Positions 17,798 to 25,472 of a stretch of 64,000 bases of DNA are shown one piece after another. The DNA comes from Clostridia bacterium. GTDB taxonomy: Bacteria > Bacillota > Clostridia > Christensenellales > Aristaeellaceae. A program made the translations under genes and the position numbers. Numbering within the stretch: the stretch's first letter is position 1; each line of letters starts with the position of its first letter. Where the stretch lies: NCBI GenBank assembly GCA_017512985.1, contig JAFWEJ010000015.1, positions 62,001 to 126,000 on the forward strand, in the 5' to 3' direction. The notes beneath the pieces were generated by a model. The model had not been told where the DNA came from, searched no databases, and saw nothing but the letters and a program-made list of their open reading frames with translations.

Positions 17798-18799
17798 TCA
17801 GTCAAAAGGCATGCTGGACACGTCTGCGTGCAGCAGCTCTTCATCCGGGTCGGGGAGCGTGCCGTGCTCCGCCAGGTACTTTTCAAGGCGCTGCTGTACC
17901 TGAAGCTGCTTGGTATGGACATAAGCCACATTCGCATGCGTGGCCGGGGCAGTGGTGCGGGTCATGATCTTTTTGCCGTCGTCATCGATCCGGAAACGAA
18001 GGCGGATCAGGATACGGCCGTGGCTTTTGCATCTGGCAATGGAGATATATTTATCGGCGCTCTGTTTAATATATTCGCCGTCGAGCGCCAGAACCCTTCC
18101 GCAGCGCGGACAGGTCGGATGAATTGCGGATTCGCTTTCAAGGGCTTCCCGGACGGAATCAAAGATCTCGCCGGGCGTTTTTTCACGGGCTGAACGCTTG
18201 CCGTGGATCAGTTCCTTCGGCTCCCGGGCATAGTTCAGCACGGCGGACGGATCCGGCAGGGTGCGGAACACCAGCGCCGTATACCAGGCGTCGTTCAGCG
18301 CGTTATGGAAGGACATGTTCTCGTCCGGTTCAATTCCGGTCAGTTCCATGGCGGCTTTGAGGCCAGCACGGTCCTTCAGTTTATGTTCCTGGCTGAAGAG
18401 CTGCTGGATGTCGCACAGCGGCGGGATGGTAATGTCTTCGCAGTGGAAAAAACGGATATTCTGATACAGCACGCTCACATCGTCAATGCCCCAGGTGAGC
18501 AGGGTATAGTCTTCCCCGCACCAGGCGGTGAACTGTTCCAGCGCTTCCCGGAAGGCGGGCGCGCCGGCCAGGGTTTCTGAATCCAGGCCGGTCATGCGGC
18601 GGATGCGGGGATGGATGCGAAGGTAATGCGTCGGGGCGATCGGGATGGAGATGGTATCAGACGGGTTCAGGCTGCCGTCGAGTTTTACGGCGCCGATCTG
18701 GATCATTTCAAAGATGAGTTTGTCGCCGACCTCACGGTAGGCTTTGCTCTGGTAAGAGATCGGCTGGTTCCATTCCAAATCCAGGATAATATAAGTCAT
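17798..18799 (-). CDS. DEDDh 3'-5' exonuclease family protein
   Basis: 333 residues. N-terminal exonuclease domain with Exo I DLEW (Asp 7, Glu 9), an Exo II region LLTWGIDDVSVL and Exo III HNALNDAWYTALVF, like KapD/RNase T-type enzymes. The C-terminal third has a CPRCG motif and a later Cys, possibly a zinc ribbon, and a basic segment consistent with nucleic-acid binding. The role is probably RNA or DNA 3'-end trimming. The start codon lies 9 bp from an intergenic AT-rich repeat; no strong ribosome binding site is visible there, so the start is less sure. A 79-bp gap before the next gene holds that gene's ribosome binding site only. Confidence 0.82.
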   Translation of the reverse strand: MTYIILDLEWNQPISYQSKAYREVGDKLIFEMIQIGAVKLDGSLNPSDTISIPIAPTHYLRIHPRIRRMTGLDSETLAGAPAFREALEQFTAWCGEDYTLLTWGIDDVSVLYQNIRFFHCEDITIPPLCDIQQLFSQEHKLKDRAGLKAAMELTGIEPDENMSFHNALNDAWYTALVFRTLPDPSAVLNYAREPKELIHGKRSAREKTPGEIFDSVREALESESAIHPTCPRCGRVLALDGEYIKQSADKYISIARCKSHGRILIRLRFRIDDDGKKIMTRTTAPATHANVAYVHTKQLQVQQRLEKYLAEHGTLPDPDEELLHADVSSMPFD

Positions 18800-18807
18800 A
18801 ATGGCCT

Positions 18808-18846
18808 CAATTCATAATTCACAATTCAAAATTCATAATGATCTGC
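18808..18846. repeat. AT-rich intergenic repeat, copy 1
   Basis: CAATTCATAATTCACAATTC and a similar unit, ending in AATGATCTG. It encodes the last residues (HYEF) and the stop codon of the flavoprotein on the minus strand. Related copies are at 38661, 38774 and 41895. Confidence 0.75.
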
Positions 18847-20064
18847 AGAAGACGCGCCTGCAAGCGCTCCGGTACTCCAGGCTATCTGCAGGTTGAATCC
18901 GCCGGTGTGGGCGTCGACGTCGATCATTTCGCCGGCGAAGAAGAGATTCGGGACCAGCTTGCTGCGCATGGTGCCGGGTTCGATTTCCTTCACGCTTACG
19001 CCGCCGCGGGTAACGACTGCTTCATCGACCGGACGGGGAGCCTTGACCGTCAGCGTCAGGCCCTTGAGCATGGACAGGAGCGTTTCCCGCTGCACTGCTG
19101 TGACCTGGCTGCAGGGAACGGAAGGATCGACGCCGCACAGGCCGGGGAAGATTTCCGCGAGGCTTGCGGGCAGCAGGCCGGGCAGGACGCTCTTCAGCTG
19201 TTTTTTTCCGGCTTCGGAGAAGTCCCGGCGGATCCGCACGTCCAGCTGTTCCCGGGTCAGTCCCGGCTTCAGGTCGATGGACAGGACAGCGCCTTCGGCG
19301 GGATCCGGCAGGTGGCAGCTGGCTTCCAGCACCAGGGGACCGGAAACGCCGAAGTGGGTGAAGAGCATCTCGCCCAGTTCGGTATAGAGCGTCTTTTTGC
19401 CGGAGGACAGGGTCAGCGTGACGTTCCGCAGGCTCAGCCCCTGGAGGGACCGGGGCCAGGCTTCCTTTGTCTCCAGGCCGACAAGGACGGGAGAGGCCGG
19501 GATTACGGTATGGCCCAGGGCTTCGGCAAAGCGGTATCCGTCGCCGGTGGAACCGGTGGAGGGATAGCTCAGCCCGCCGCAGGCGAGGATGACCGCGTCC
19601 GCGGGGAGGAAGGATCCGTCAGACAGCTCCGCGCCGGTGACCCGGCCGGATTCTGTTCTCAGGCCCTTTACACCGCAGTTCAGGCGGACCCGGACGTCGA
19701 GCTTCCGCAGGAGGGAAGAGAGTACTTTGGTCACGTCGCTTGCTTTTTCGGAGGAGGGGAAGACGCGCTTTCCGCGCTGCACGGTGACCGGGCAGCCGTT
19801 TTCTTCCAGCAGGGACATTATATCCCGGGGCGAAAAAAAGTTCAGCGCGCTGTAAAGGAACCGCGGATTGCGGGGAACCTGAGCAAGGAACCCGTCCAGG
19901 TCGCAGTCGTTGGTCAGGTTGCAGCGGCCTTTGCCGGTGATATAGACTTTCTTTCCGAGCTTTTCGTTCTTTTCCAGCAGGGTGACGTTTTCCCCTGCCC
20001 GGGCAGCGAACACAGCGGCCATCATGCCGGCCGCGCCGCCTCCGATGACCACGATCCCAGACAT
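18826..20064 (-). CDS. BaiN/HI0933-like FAD-dependent oxidoreductase
   Basis: 412 residues from the ATG preceded by GGAGG (minus strand). A 31-residue upstream extension has no ribosome binding site and would push the dinucleotide fold inward, so it was rejected. N-terminal FAD motif IVVIGGGAAGMMAAVFAARAG, then LEKNEKLGKKVYITGKGRCN, VILACGGLSYPSTGSTGDGY, and the C-terminal GEMIDVDAHTGGFNLQIAWSTG typical of the aminoacetone oxidase/HI0933 family. Cytosolic; physiological substrate unknown. Members include the bile-acid enzyme BaiN, but similarity at this level does not imply that role. A leader hairpin GGCGGAAA/TTTCCGCC lies at about 20098-20117. Confidence 0.88.
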   Translation of the reverse strand: MSGIVVIGGGAAGMMAAVFAARAGENVTLLEKNEKLGKKVYITGKGRCNLTNDCDLDGFLAQVPRNPRFLYSALNFFSPRDIMSLLEENGCPVTVQRGKRVFPSSEKASDVTKVLSSLLRKLDVRVRLNCGVKGLRTESGRVTGAELSDGSFLPADAVILACGGLSYPSTGSTGDGYRFAEALGHTVIPASPVLVGLETKEAWPRSLQGLSLRNVTLTLSSGKKTLYTELGEMLFTHFGVSGPLVLEASCHLPDPAEGAVLSIDLKPGLTREQLDVRIRRDFSEAGKKQLKSVLPGLLPASLAEIFPGLCGVDPSVPCSQVTAVQRETLLSMLKGLTLTVKAPRPVDEAVVTRGGVSVKEIEPGTMRSKLVPNLFFAGEMIDVDAHTGGFNLQIAWSTGALAGASSADHYEF

Positions 20065-20128
20065 TCCAGCCTCCGGATAAAGCGATGTAAACAGAACGGC
20101 GGAAATGCCTTTCCGCCATTCCTTGCAG

Positions 20129-20157
20129 AGTATAAGGGAAAAACGGCAATTATGCAA
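20129..20157 (-). promoter_or_regulatory. promoter of the BaiN-like flavoprotein gene
   Basis: On the minus strand TTGCAT (20152-20157), 17-bp spacer, TATACT (20129-20134). Confidence 0.68.
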
Positions 20158-20175
20158 GAAAATGAAAAAATACGC

Positions 20176-20204
20176 TTGACTTTAGCTCGATAAAGTGATA
20201 ATGT
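20176..20204 (+). promoter_or_regulatory. promoter of the first amino-acid ABC operon
   Basis: TTGACT (20176-20181), 17-bp spacer, TAATGT (20199-20204). Back-to-back with the minus-strand promoter 20 bp away. Confidence 0.75.
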
Positions 20205-20264
20205 ACTGATGTGAACTGAAAAGCGGATCGTATCCTGACGATCCTGACGAGGAGGAAATATCCC

Positions 20265-21077
20265 ATGAAAAAGATGATCGCCCTGATTTTAACCCTTGCG
20301 CTGCTTATGACAGCCGGCCTTGCTTCTGCCCAGACATTCCGGCAGGGCATTGATCCCGAATATCCGCCCTTCACCTATCTGAATGATAATGGTGAGTATG
20401 CCGGCTTCGACGTGGATGTATGCAAGGCTGCCTGCGAACTGCTCGGCTGGGAATATGAAACCGTCCCGGTTGACTGGGGAACCAAGGAAGTTTCCCTGAA
20501 CGCAAACGAGATCGACTGCGTATGGTCCGGAATGACGATTCTGCCGGATATGATCAAAGCAGGTTTTGTTATTTCGACTCCTTATTATGAGAACAAGCAG
20601 GTTATCCTGACCAAGGAAGGAAAAGGCATCGCTTCCAGCGCCGATCTGGCCGGTAAGATTGTCGCGGTTCAGGCGTCCACTTCCGCCGATAAAATGCTTT
20701 CCCCGGCGGCTGAGGAGGGTGAGGAGGACGGCGAGCTTCTGGAACTGGCAAAGTCTTTCCAGGGCGGCGAACCCGTAAGGATGCAGAGTTATCTGGCCTG
20801 CGCCACCGAACTGGATTCCAACGGAGCGGACGCAATCATCGTGGACCTGCCCGTCGCGTACCAGCTGGCAGCCCAGTATAAAGGCTTTGCCGTGCTGGAT
20901 GAGATCCTTGGCACCGAGCAGTATGGTATCCTCTACCGCGCGGGTGACGAAGAAATCTGCAAGCAGATGGATGACGCCGTCGCCCAGCTGGTTGCGAGCG
21001 GTAAGTATGCGGAAATGCTGGCAAAATATGAGGATCTTGATCCCCAGTACTTCATTTTCCTGCAGTCTGCGGAATAA
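20265..21077 (+). CDS. amino-acid ABC transporter, substrate-binding protein
   Basis: 270 residues, family 3 solute-binding protein. Signal peptide to about residue 23 ends in ASA and has no lipobox Cys. The mature part begins FRQGIDPEYPPFTYLNDNGEYAGFDVDVC and has the usual second-lobe IDCVWSGMTI and later GILYRAGDEEICKQMDDAVAQL. Polar amino acid (possibly cystine, glutamine or basic) as ligand is inferred from the family. AGGAGG 9 bp upstream. The permease, ATPase and an epimerase follow. How it stays at the cell without a lipid anchor is unclear. Confidence 0.9.
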   Translation: MKKMIALILTLALLMTAGLASAQTFRQGIDPEYPPFTYLNDNGEYAGFDVDVCKAACELLGWEYETVPVDWGTKEVSLNANEIDCVWSGMTILPDMIKAGFVISTPYYENKQVILTKEGKGIASSADLAGKIVAVQASTSADKMLSPAAEEGEEDGELLELAKSFQGGEPVRMQSYLACATELDSNGADAIIVDLPVAYQLAAQYKGFAVLDEILGTEQYGILYRAGDEEICKQMDDAVAQLVASGKYAEMLAKYEDLDPQYFIFLQSAE

Positions 21078-21106
21078 TTTTCCGACTGATCTGACAGCTC
21101 ATAACA

Positions 21107-21133
21107 GCAGGGGTACCGGAACCGGACCCCTGC
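21107..21133 (+). terminator. hairpin between binding-protein and permease genes
   Basis: GCAGGGGT (21107-21114) / ACCCCTGC (21126-21133) with an 11-nt loop and no proper U tract. Likely an RNA-stabilising or partial-termination element that raises binding-protein expression over the permease. Confidence 0.45.
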
Positions 21134-21162
21134 GATTTCACTCTTAAAGGAGCTTTCCGGCT

Positions 21163-21831
21163 ATGCCAACCATGACTGTACTCAATAGCATATGGAATAT
21201 GGTCAGAATCATGAGCGAAGGGATGGGCAGGACCTGCGCGATTTTCTTTTTGACATTGCTGTTCAGCCTGCCGCTGGGCCTGCTGGTTTCCCTGCTGCGC
21301 ATGAGCAAAAACATTGTTATCTCCACCATTGCCAAAGTATATATTTCCATTCTGCGCGGAACGCCCCTGATGCTTCAGCTGCTGGCAGTGACTTACGGCC
21401 CGTATTATCTTTTCGGGATGAATGTCGCCCGGGAAAAGCTGATTCCGGTGGTGATTGCTTTTTCACTTAACTATGCGGCCTATTTCGCGGAAATTTACCG
21501 CGGAGGCATTGAATCCATCAGCCTGGGACAGTATGAGGCGGCGCAGGTGCTGGGATACAGCAGGTTCCAGTGTTTCATGCGGATCATCCTGCCGCAGGTC
21601 GTCAAGCGGATTATCCCCTCTGTAACCAATGAGGTAGTCACGCTTGTTAAGGATACCTCGCTGGCTTACACTGTGTCCTATTCAGAGATGTTCACGATCG
21701 GCAAGCAGCTTGCCAATTCCAAGGTCAGTTTTACGCCCTTTGTGATTGCCGGCGTGTTCTATTTTGTGTTCAACGCGATCGTCGGCTGGGTGATGGGACG
21801 TTTTGAGAAGAGACTGAGTTATTACAGGTGA
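21163..21831 (+). CDS. amino-acid ABC transporter permease
   Basis: 222 residues, HisM/GlnP-type permease with five or so membrane helices. The family EAA loop is visible as GQYEAAQVLGYSRFQCFMRIILPQ, and RGTPLMLQLLAV is the conserved early motif. It forms the membrane channel with the ATPase that starts 4 bp later. AAGGAGC precedes the ATG, which is one of two closely spaced possible starts (MPTM). Confidence 0.93.
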   Translation: MPTMTVLNSIWNMVRIMSEGMGRTCAIFFLTLLFSLPLGLLVSLLRMSKNIVISTIAKVYISILRGTPLMLQLLAVTYGPYYLFGMNVAREKLIPVVIAFSLNYAAYFAEIYRGGIESISLGQYEAAQVLGYSRFQCFMRIILPQVVKRIIPSVTNEVVTLVKDTSLAYTVSYSEMFTIGKQLANSKVSFTPFVIAGVFYFVFNAIVGWVMGRFEKRLSYYR

Positions 21832-21835
21832 CAGT

Positions 21836-22600
21836 ATGAGTAAACTGCTTGAGATCAATCATTGCCGGAAACAGTTCGGCGAGAATGAAGTGCTGACGGA
21901 CCTGACACTTTCTGTGGAGGAAGGCCAGGTGCTGTCCATTATCGGCCCGAGCGGCAGCGGGAAATCCACGCTGCTGCGCTGCGCGACGCTGCTGGAGACC
22001 ATGGACGGCGGGGACCTGATCTACCTTGGCAACTACGCTGCCCGGGACATGGACGGAAAGGCCGTTTATGCGCCGCCGGCGGAGCTGCAGAAGATCCGCG
22101 GTATGTTCGGGCTGGTGTTCCAGAACTTCAACCTTTTTCCGCACTATTCCGTGCTGAAGAACGTGATGGAAGCGCCGATGCTGGTGCAGAAGCGGAAAGA
22201 AAAGGAAGTCCGGGAAGAAGCGCTGTCCCTGCTGGACCAGATGGGCCTGTCGGACAAGGCGGACGCCTATCCGTACCAGCTTTCCGGCGGCCAGCAGCAG
22301 CGGGTGTCCATTGCCCGGGCATTGGCGATGAACCCGAAGATCCTGTTCTTTGACGAGCCGACTTCCGCCCTGGATCCGGAGCTGACGGGGGAAATCCTGC
22401 GGGTGATCCGGAAGCTGGCGGAGAAGCGAATGACGATGGTCATTGTGACGCATGAGATGGCCTTTGCCCGGGACGTGTCGGACTGGGTGGTGTTCATGAA
22501 CGGCGGCGTGATCGTGGAACAGGGGGACCCGCGGGAGGTCATTGACCACCCGACGCACGAGCGGACGATCCAGTTCCTGAGGAGACTGCAGGAGACATGA
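21836..22600 (+). CDS. amino-acid ABC transporter ATP-binding protein
   Basis: 254 residues with intact Walker [13 protein letters not shown] loop VFQNFNLFPHYSVL, signature LSGGQQQRVSIARAL, Walker [13 protein letters not shown] and switch His in VTHEM, all in the polar amino-acid (GlnQ/HisP) style. Drives import with the preceding permease. Its stop overlaps the start of the epimerase gene by 4 bp (ATGA). Confidence 0.95.
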   Translation: MSKLLEINHCRKQFGENEVLTDLTLSVEEGQVLSIIGPSGSGKSTLLRCATLLETMDGGDLIYLGNYAARDMDGKAVYAPPAELQKIRGMFGLVFQNFNLFPHYSVLKNVMEAPMLVQKRKEKEVREEALSLLDQMGLSDKADAYPYQLSGGQQQRVSIARALAMNPKILFFDEPTSALDPELTGEILRVIRKLAEKRMTMVIVTHEMAFARDVSDWVVFMNGGVIVEQGDPREVIDHPTHERTIQFLRRLQET

Positions 22601-23391
22601 AAAACTATCGGTATGTAACGCTGGACCCGACGGGCAACCTGACCTGCCTGGTGCTGGATCCGGCGGACCCGGCGGATGAAGCGGAAGTGACCCGGCGCCT
22701 GCTGGAAGAGTGCGAACAGGTGGCATACCTTATGCCGCCGGAACGGCCGGAAGCGGTCGCCGGAATCCGTCTGATGGGCGGGGAATTCTGCGGCAACGCC
22801 GCCATGGCGGCAGCGGCCTGGCTGGTGCGGAATGAGATCACGCAGGGAGAGGAAAAGACGCTGTTGCTGGAGGTCTCCGGCGCGGCGGACCCGGTGCGCT
22901 GCACGGTCCGGAAAACGGCGGACGGCTTTGAGGGAACCGTGGATATGCCCGGCGTTCCGGAAATTGGTGAGGAAACGCTCTGCGGGATCCCGTTCACGGT
23001 GATCCGTATGGAAGGGATCGTTCACCTGGTCTGCGAAGACAGGACATTTGAACCGGACGAGGCGGAAACGCTGGTCCGGAAGATTGCCGGGCAGCTGCCG
23101 GATGAAGCGGCGGGCCTGCTGCGGTGGGACCGTGAAGCTCAGCGTATGGTACCGCTGGTGTATGTCCGAGGGACCGGAAGCCTGACCTGGGAACAGGGCT
23201 GCGGCAGCGGCAGCGCCGCTATCGGCGCGCTGGAAGCACTGCGAAGCGGGGAAAAGGAGCATACGGTCCGGGTGAAACAGCCGGGCGGAGAGATCCGTGC
23301 AACCGCGGAATGCGAAGGCAGTGCGGTCACAGCGGTTTCGATCACCGGAACGGTCCGGATCGGAGATGAAAACAGCATACAGATCCCATGA
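22597..23391 (+). CDS. DapF-fold amino-acid epimerase/racemase
   Basis: 264 residues, similar in length to diaminopimelate epimerase. Both catalytic cysteines of the cofactor-independent two-Cys mechanism are in recognisable loops: GGEFCGNAAMA (Cys 65) and EQGCGSGSAAIGA (Cys 202). The loops differ from classic DapF (CGNGxR, CGTGA), as in the CntK histidine-racemase branch. Translational coupling to an amino-acid importer suggests that it racemises the imported amino acid. Whether it makes a D-amino acid for metabolism or a metallophore precursor cannot be told; no nicotianamine-like synthase is nearby. Confidence 0.78.
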   Translation: MKNYRYVTLDPTGNLTCLVLDPADPADEAEVTRRLLEECEQVAYLMPPERPEAVAGIRLMGGEFCGNAAMAAAAWLVRNEITQGEEKTLLLEVSGAADPVRCTVRKTADGFEGTVDMPGVPEIGEETLCGIPFTVIRMEGIVHLVCEDRTFEPDEAETLVRKIAGQLPDEAAGLLRWDREAQRMVPLVYVRGTGSLTWEQGCGSGSAAIGALEALRSGEKEHTVRVKQPGGEIRATAECEGSAVTAVSITGTVRIGDENSIQIP

Positions 23392-23419
23392 GTCCCGGAA
23401 CGGTCCGGGACTCTTTTTT
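23390..23419 (+). terminator. intrinsic terminator of the ABC-epimerase operon
   Basis: GAGTCCCGGA (23390-23399) / TCCGGGACTC (23404-23413), loop ACGG, followed by six T. Overlaps the epimerase stop codon. Confidence 0.9.
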
Positions 23420-23432
23420 ACAGAATCTTCCA

Positions 23433-23462
23433 TTGACACAGGTCTTGCGGATATAGTAAGAT
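23433..23462 (+). promoter_or_regulatory. probable promoter of the exported flavin reductase
   Basis: TTGACA (23433-23438), 18-bp spacer, TAAGAT (23457-23462). The overlapping TATAGT would give only a 13-bp spacer. Confidence 0.5.
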
Positions 23463-23517
23463 TGAACCGGAAGAAAACCTGCCGAACAACTGAACAACAC
23501 TGAACGGAGGGAAACCG

Positions 23518-25278
23518 ATGAAAAAGCTTCTTTGCCTGTTCCTTACACTCACACTGGCCCTTGCTTCCGCGGCCGCCTTCTCTGAGGCGCAGCCGGAAGC
23601 GCCCCTGTTCACACCTGGTACCTACAGCGGGGAAGCACAGGGCATCTTTGTACCCGTAAAGGTCATGGTCAGGGTCTCGGAGAATGAAATCCAGACCGTC
23701 CTGATTGACGCGACCGGCGAGACGCCGAGCCTGGGAGGCATTGCGGCGGAAAAACTGGCAATGTCCATCATGAAAGCCCAGACGCCTAATGTGGACGCTG
23801 TTTCCGGCGCCACAGTGACCAGCAAGGCGATTATTGCCGCGGCGACCCAGGCATTGGAGAAGGCCGGCGCGGACATCTCCGTGCTGGACAAGAACCGGAA
23901 GGATAAAGGGAGCGGCGGCGCCAAAGCCGAGAAGTCGATCGACACCGAAGTCGTGATCATCGGTGCGGGCGGCGCGGGCATGACCGCGGCGATCATGCTG
24001 AAGCAGGCCGGAATCGACTTTGTGATCCTGGAGAAAATGCCCTATGTCGGCGGCAATACCACGAAGGCGACCGGCGGCATGAACGCTTCCGAAACGCATT
24101 ACCAGAAGGAACAGGATATTCCGGACTCCAATGCGCTGTTTGCCGCAGACACGATGAAGGGCGGCCACGCGCTGAACGATTCCTCCCTGGTGGCCGTGAT
24201 GGCCAACAATTCAGCAGACGCCATCGACTGGCTGGATACGATCGGCGCGGAACTGCCGAAAATCTCCTTCTCCGGCGGCGCAACCGTCAACCGGATCCAC
24301 GCGCCCGCGGATGGCTCCGGCGTCGGCGAATTCCTGGTGAACCGCTTCAGCGCGAAGCTGACGGAACTGGGCGTGGACGTTATGCTGGAAACCGCGGCAA
24401 CGGAACTGATCACCGACGCGGAAGGAAAACTCACCGGCGTGAAGGCAGAAAGCCCGGACACAGCCTATACCATCAACGCGAAGGCGGTGATCCTGGCAAC
24501 CGGCGGTTTCGGCGCGAATGAGGAAATGTATACCACCTACCGACCCGACCTGAAAGGAACCGTGACCACCAACGCCCCCGGCGCCACCGGTGACGGCATC
24601 GTCATGGCGCAGGCGCTGGGCGCGGATCTGGTGGATATCGAGCAGATCCAGCTGCATCCAACCGTGGAGCAGACCACGTCCATCCTGATTACAGAATCCG
24701 TCCGCGGCGACGGCGCGATCCTGGTCAACCAGAGCGGTGTGCGCTTCACGAACGAACTGCTGACCCGCGACGCGGTCTCCAAGGCGGAACTGGCGCAGGA
24801 AGGCAGCTACGCCTACGTTATCTTTGACCAGAATCTGCGGGATCACCTGAAGGCGATTGAGAAGTATGTGAAGAGCGGCATCACCATGCAGGCGGATACG
24901 ATTGAGGTTCTTGCGGAACAGCTGAATATCGATCCCGCGACGCTGGCGAAAACGCTGGCGGACTGGAACGAGATCGTGAAGAACCAGCGGGATACCCAGT
25001 TCGGCCGCACCACCGGCATGAACGCGGACCTGACCACCCCGCCGTACTACGCGATTAAAATCGCACCCGGCATCCATCACACAATGGGCGGCGTGAAGAT
25101 CGACACGGCAGCGGAGGTCATCAACACCGAAGGCAAAGCGATCCCGGGCCTGTTCGCGGCCGGCGAGGTCTGCGGCGGCGTGCACGGAGGAAACCGCCTG
25201 GGCGGAAACGCGGTGGCGGACATCGTCATCTTCGGCCGGATCGCCGCGGAAAGCGCGATCGCATACCTGGGAAAGTAA
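23518..25278 (+). CDS. exported FMN-binding/FAD-dependent reductase (flavocytochrome-type fumarate/urocanate reductase family)
   Basis: 586 residues. Signal peptide (1-23), then an FMN_bind domain whose DAVSGATVTS (93-102) matches the D-x-x-S/T-G-A-T flavinylation site, so Thr 99 may carry covalent FMN. An FAD_binding_2 domain follows from about 143 (EVVIIGAGGAGMTAAIMLKQAG, PYVGGNTTKATGGMNAS, C-terminal GLFAAGEVCGGVHGGNRLGGNA). No heme CxxCH is present. Family members reduce fumarate, urocanate, cinnamates or similar acceptors outside the membrane using electrons from flavin-transfer proteins. Acceptor unknown. It is followed by its own terminator. Confidence 0.88.
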   Translation: MKKLLCLFLTLTLALASAAAFSEAQPEAPLFTPGTYSGEAQGIFVPVKVMVRVSENEIQTVLIDATGETPSLGGIAAEKLAMSIMKAQTPNVDAVSGATVTSKAIIAAATQALEKAGADISVLDKNRKDKGSGGAKAEKSIDTEVVIIGAGGAGMTAAIMLKQAGIDFVILEKMPYVGGNTTKATGGMNASETHYQKEQDIPDSNALFAADTMKGGHALNDSSLVAVMANNSADAIDWLDTIGAELPKISFSGGATVNRIHAPADGSGVGEFLVNRFSAKLTELGVDVMLETAATELITDAEGKLTGVKAESPDTAYTINAKAVILATGGFGANEEMYTTYRPDLKGTVTTNAPGATGDGIVMAQALGADLVDIEQIQLHPTVEQTTSILITESVRGDGAILVNQSGVRFTNELLTRDAVSKAELAQEGSYAYVIFDQNLRDHLKAIEKYVKSGITMQADTIEVLAEQLNIDPATLAKTLADWNEIVKNQRDTQFGRTTGMNADLTTPPYYAIKIAPGIHHTMGGVKIDTAAEVINTEGKAIPGLFAAGEVCGGVHGGNRLGGNAVADIVIFGRIAAESAIAYLGK

Positions 25279-25279
25279 T

Positions 25280-25315
25280 GTATAATTAATAATGAATAAT
25301 GAATAATTATATGTT
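25280..25315. repeat. short AT-rich tandem repeat
   Basis: AATAATGAATAATGAATAATT-type repeat just after the flavin reductase stop. It resembles, but is not identical to, the other AT-rich intergenic repeats of the window. Confidence 0.4.
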
Positions 25316-25347
25316 ATCGTTTCAGTCAGATTTGACTGATTGAATTG

Positions 25348-25380
25348 AGCGGGGCTTCCGGTGAGGAGGCTCCGCTTTTT
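25348..25380 (+). terminator. intrinsic terminator of the flavin reductase gene
   Basis: AGCGGGGCTTCC (25348-25359) / GGAGGCTCCGCT (25365-25376) pairing with two G-U pairs, loop GGTGA, then TTTT. An additional small hairpin TCAGTCA/TGACTGA precedes it. Confidence 0.8.
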
Positions 25381-25415
25381 CAGGGGTTTTTCTCTGTTCT
25401 TTCTCCGGGCGGTTC

Positions 25416-25444
25416 TTGCCCGGCGGAAAGTTGGGTGATAAGAT
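25416..25444 (+). promoter_or_regulatory. possible promoter of iorAB-paaK
   Basis: TTGCCC (25416-25421), 17-bp spacer, TAAGAT (25439-25444). The -35 falls in the inverted repeat CCGGGC-ggttctt-GCCCGG (25405-25423). Confidence 0.45.
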
Positions 25445-25472
25445 AGGGAACAGCAAACTGCGAGGTGAGCAA

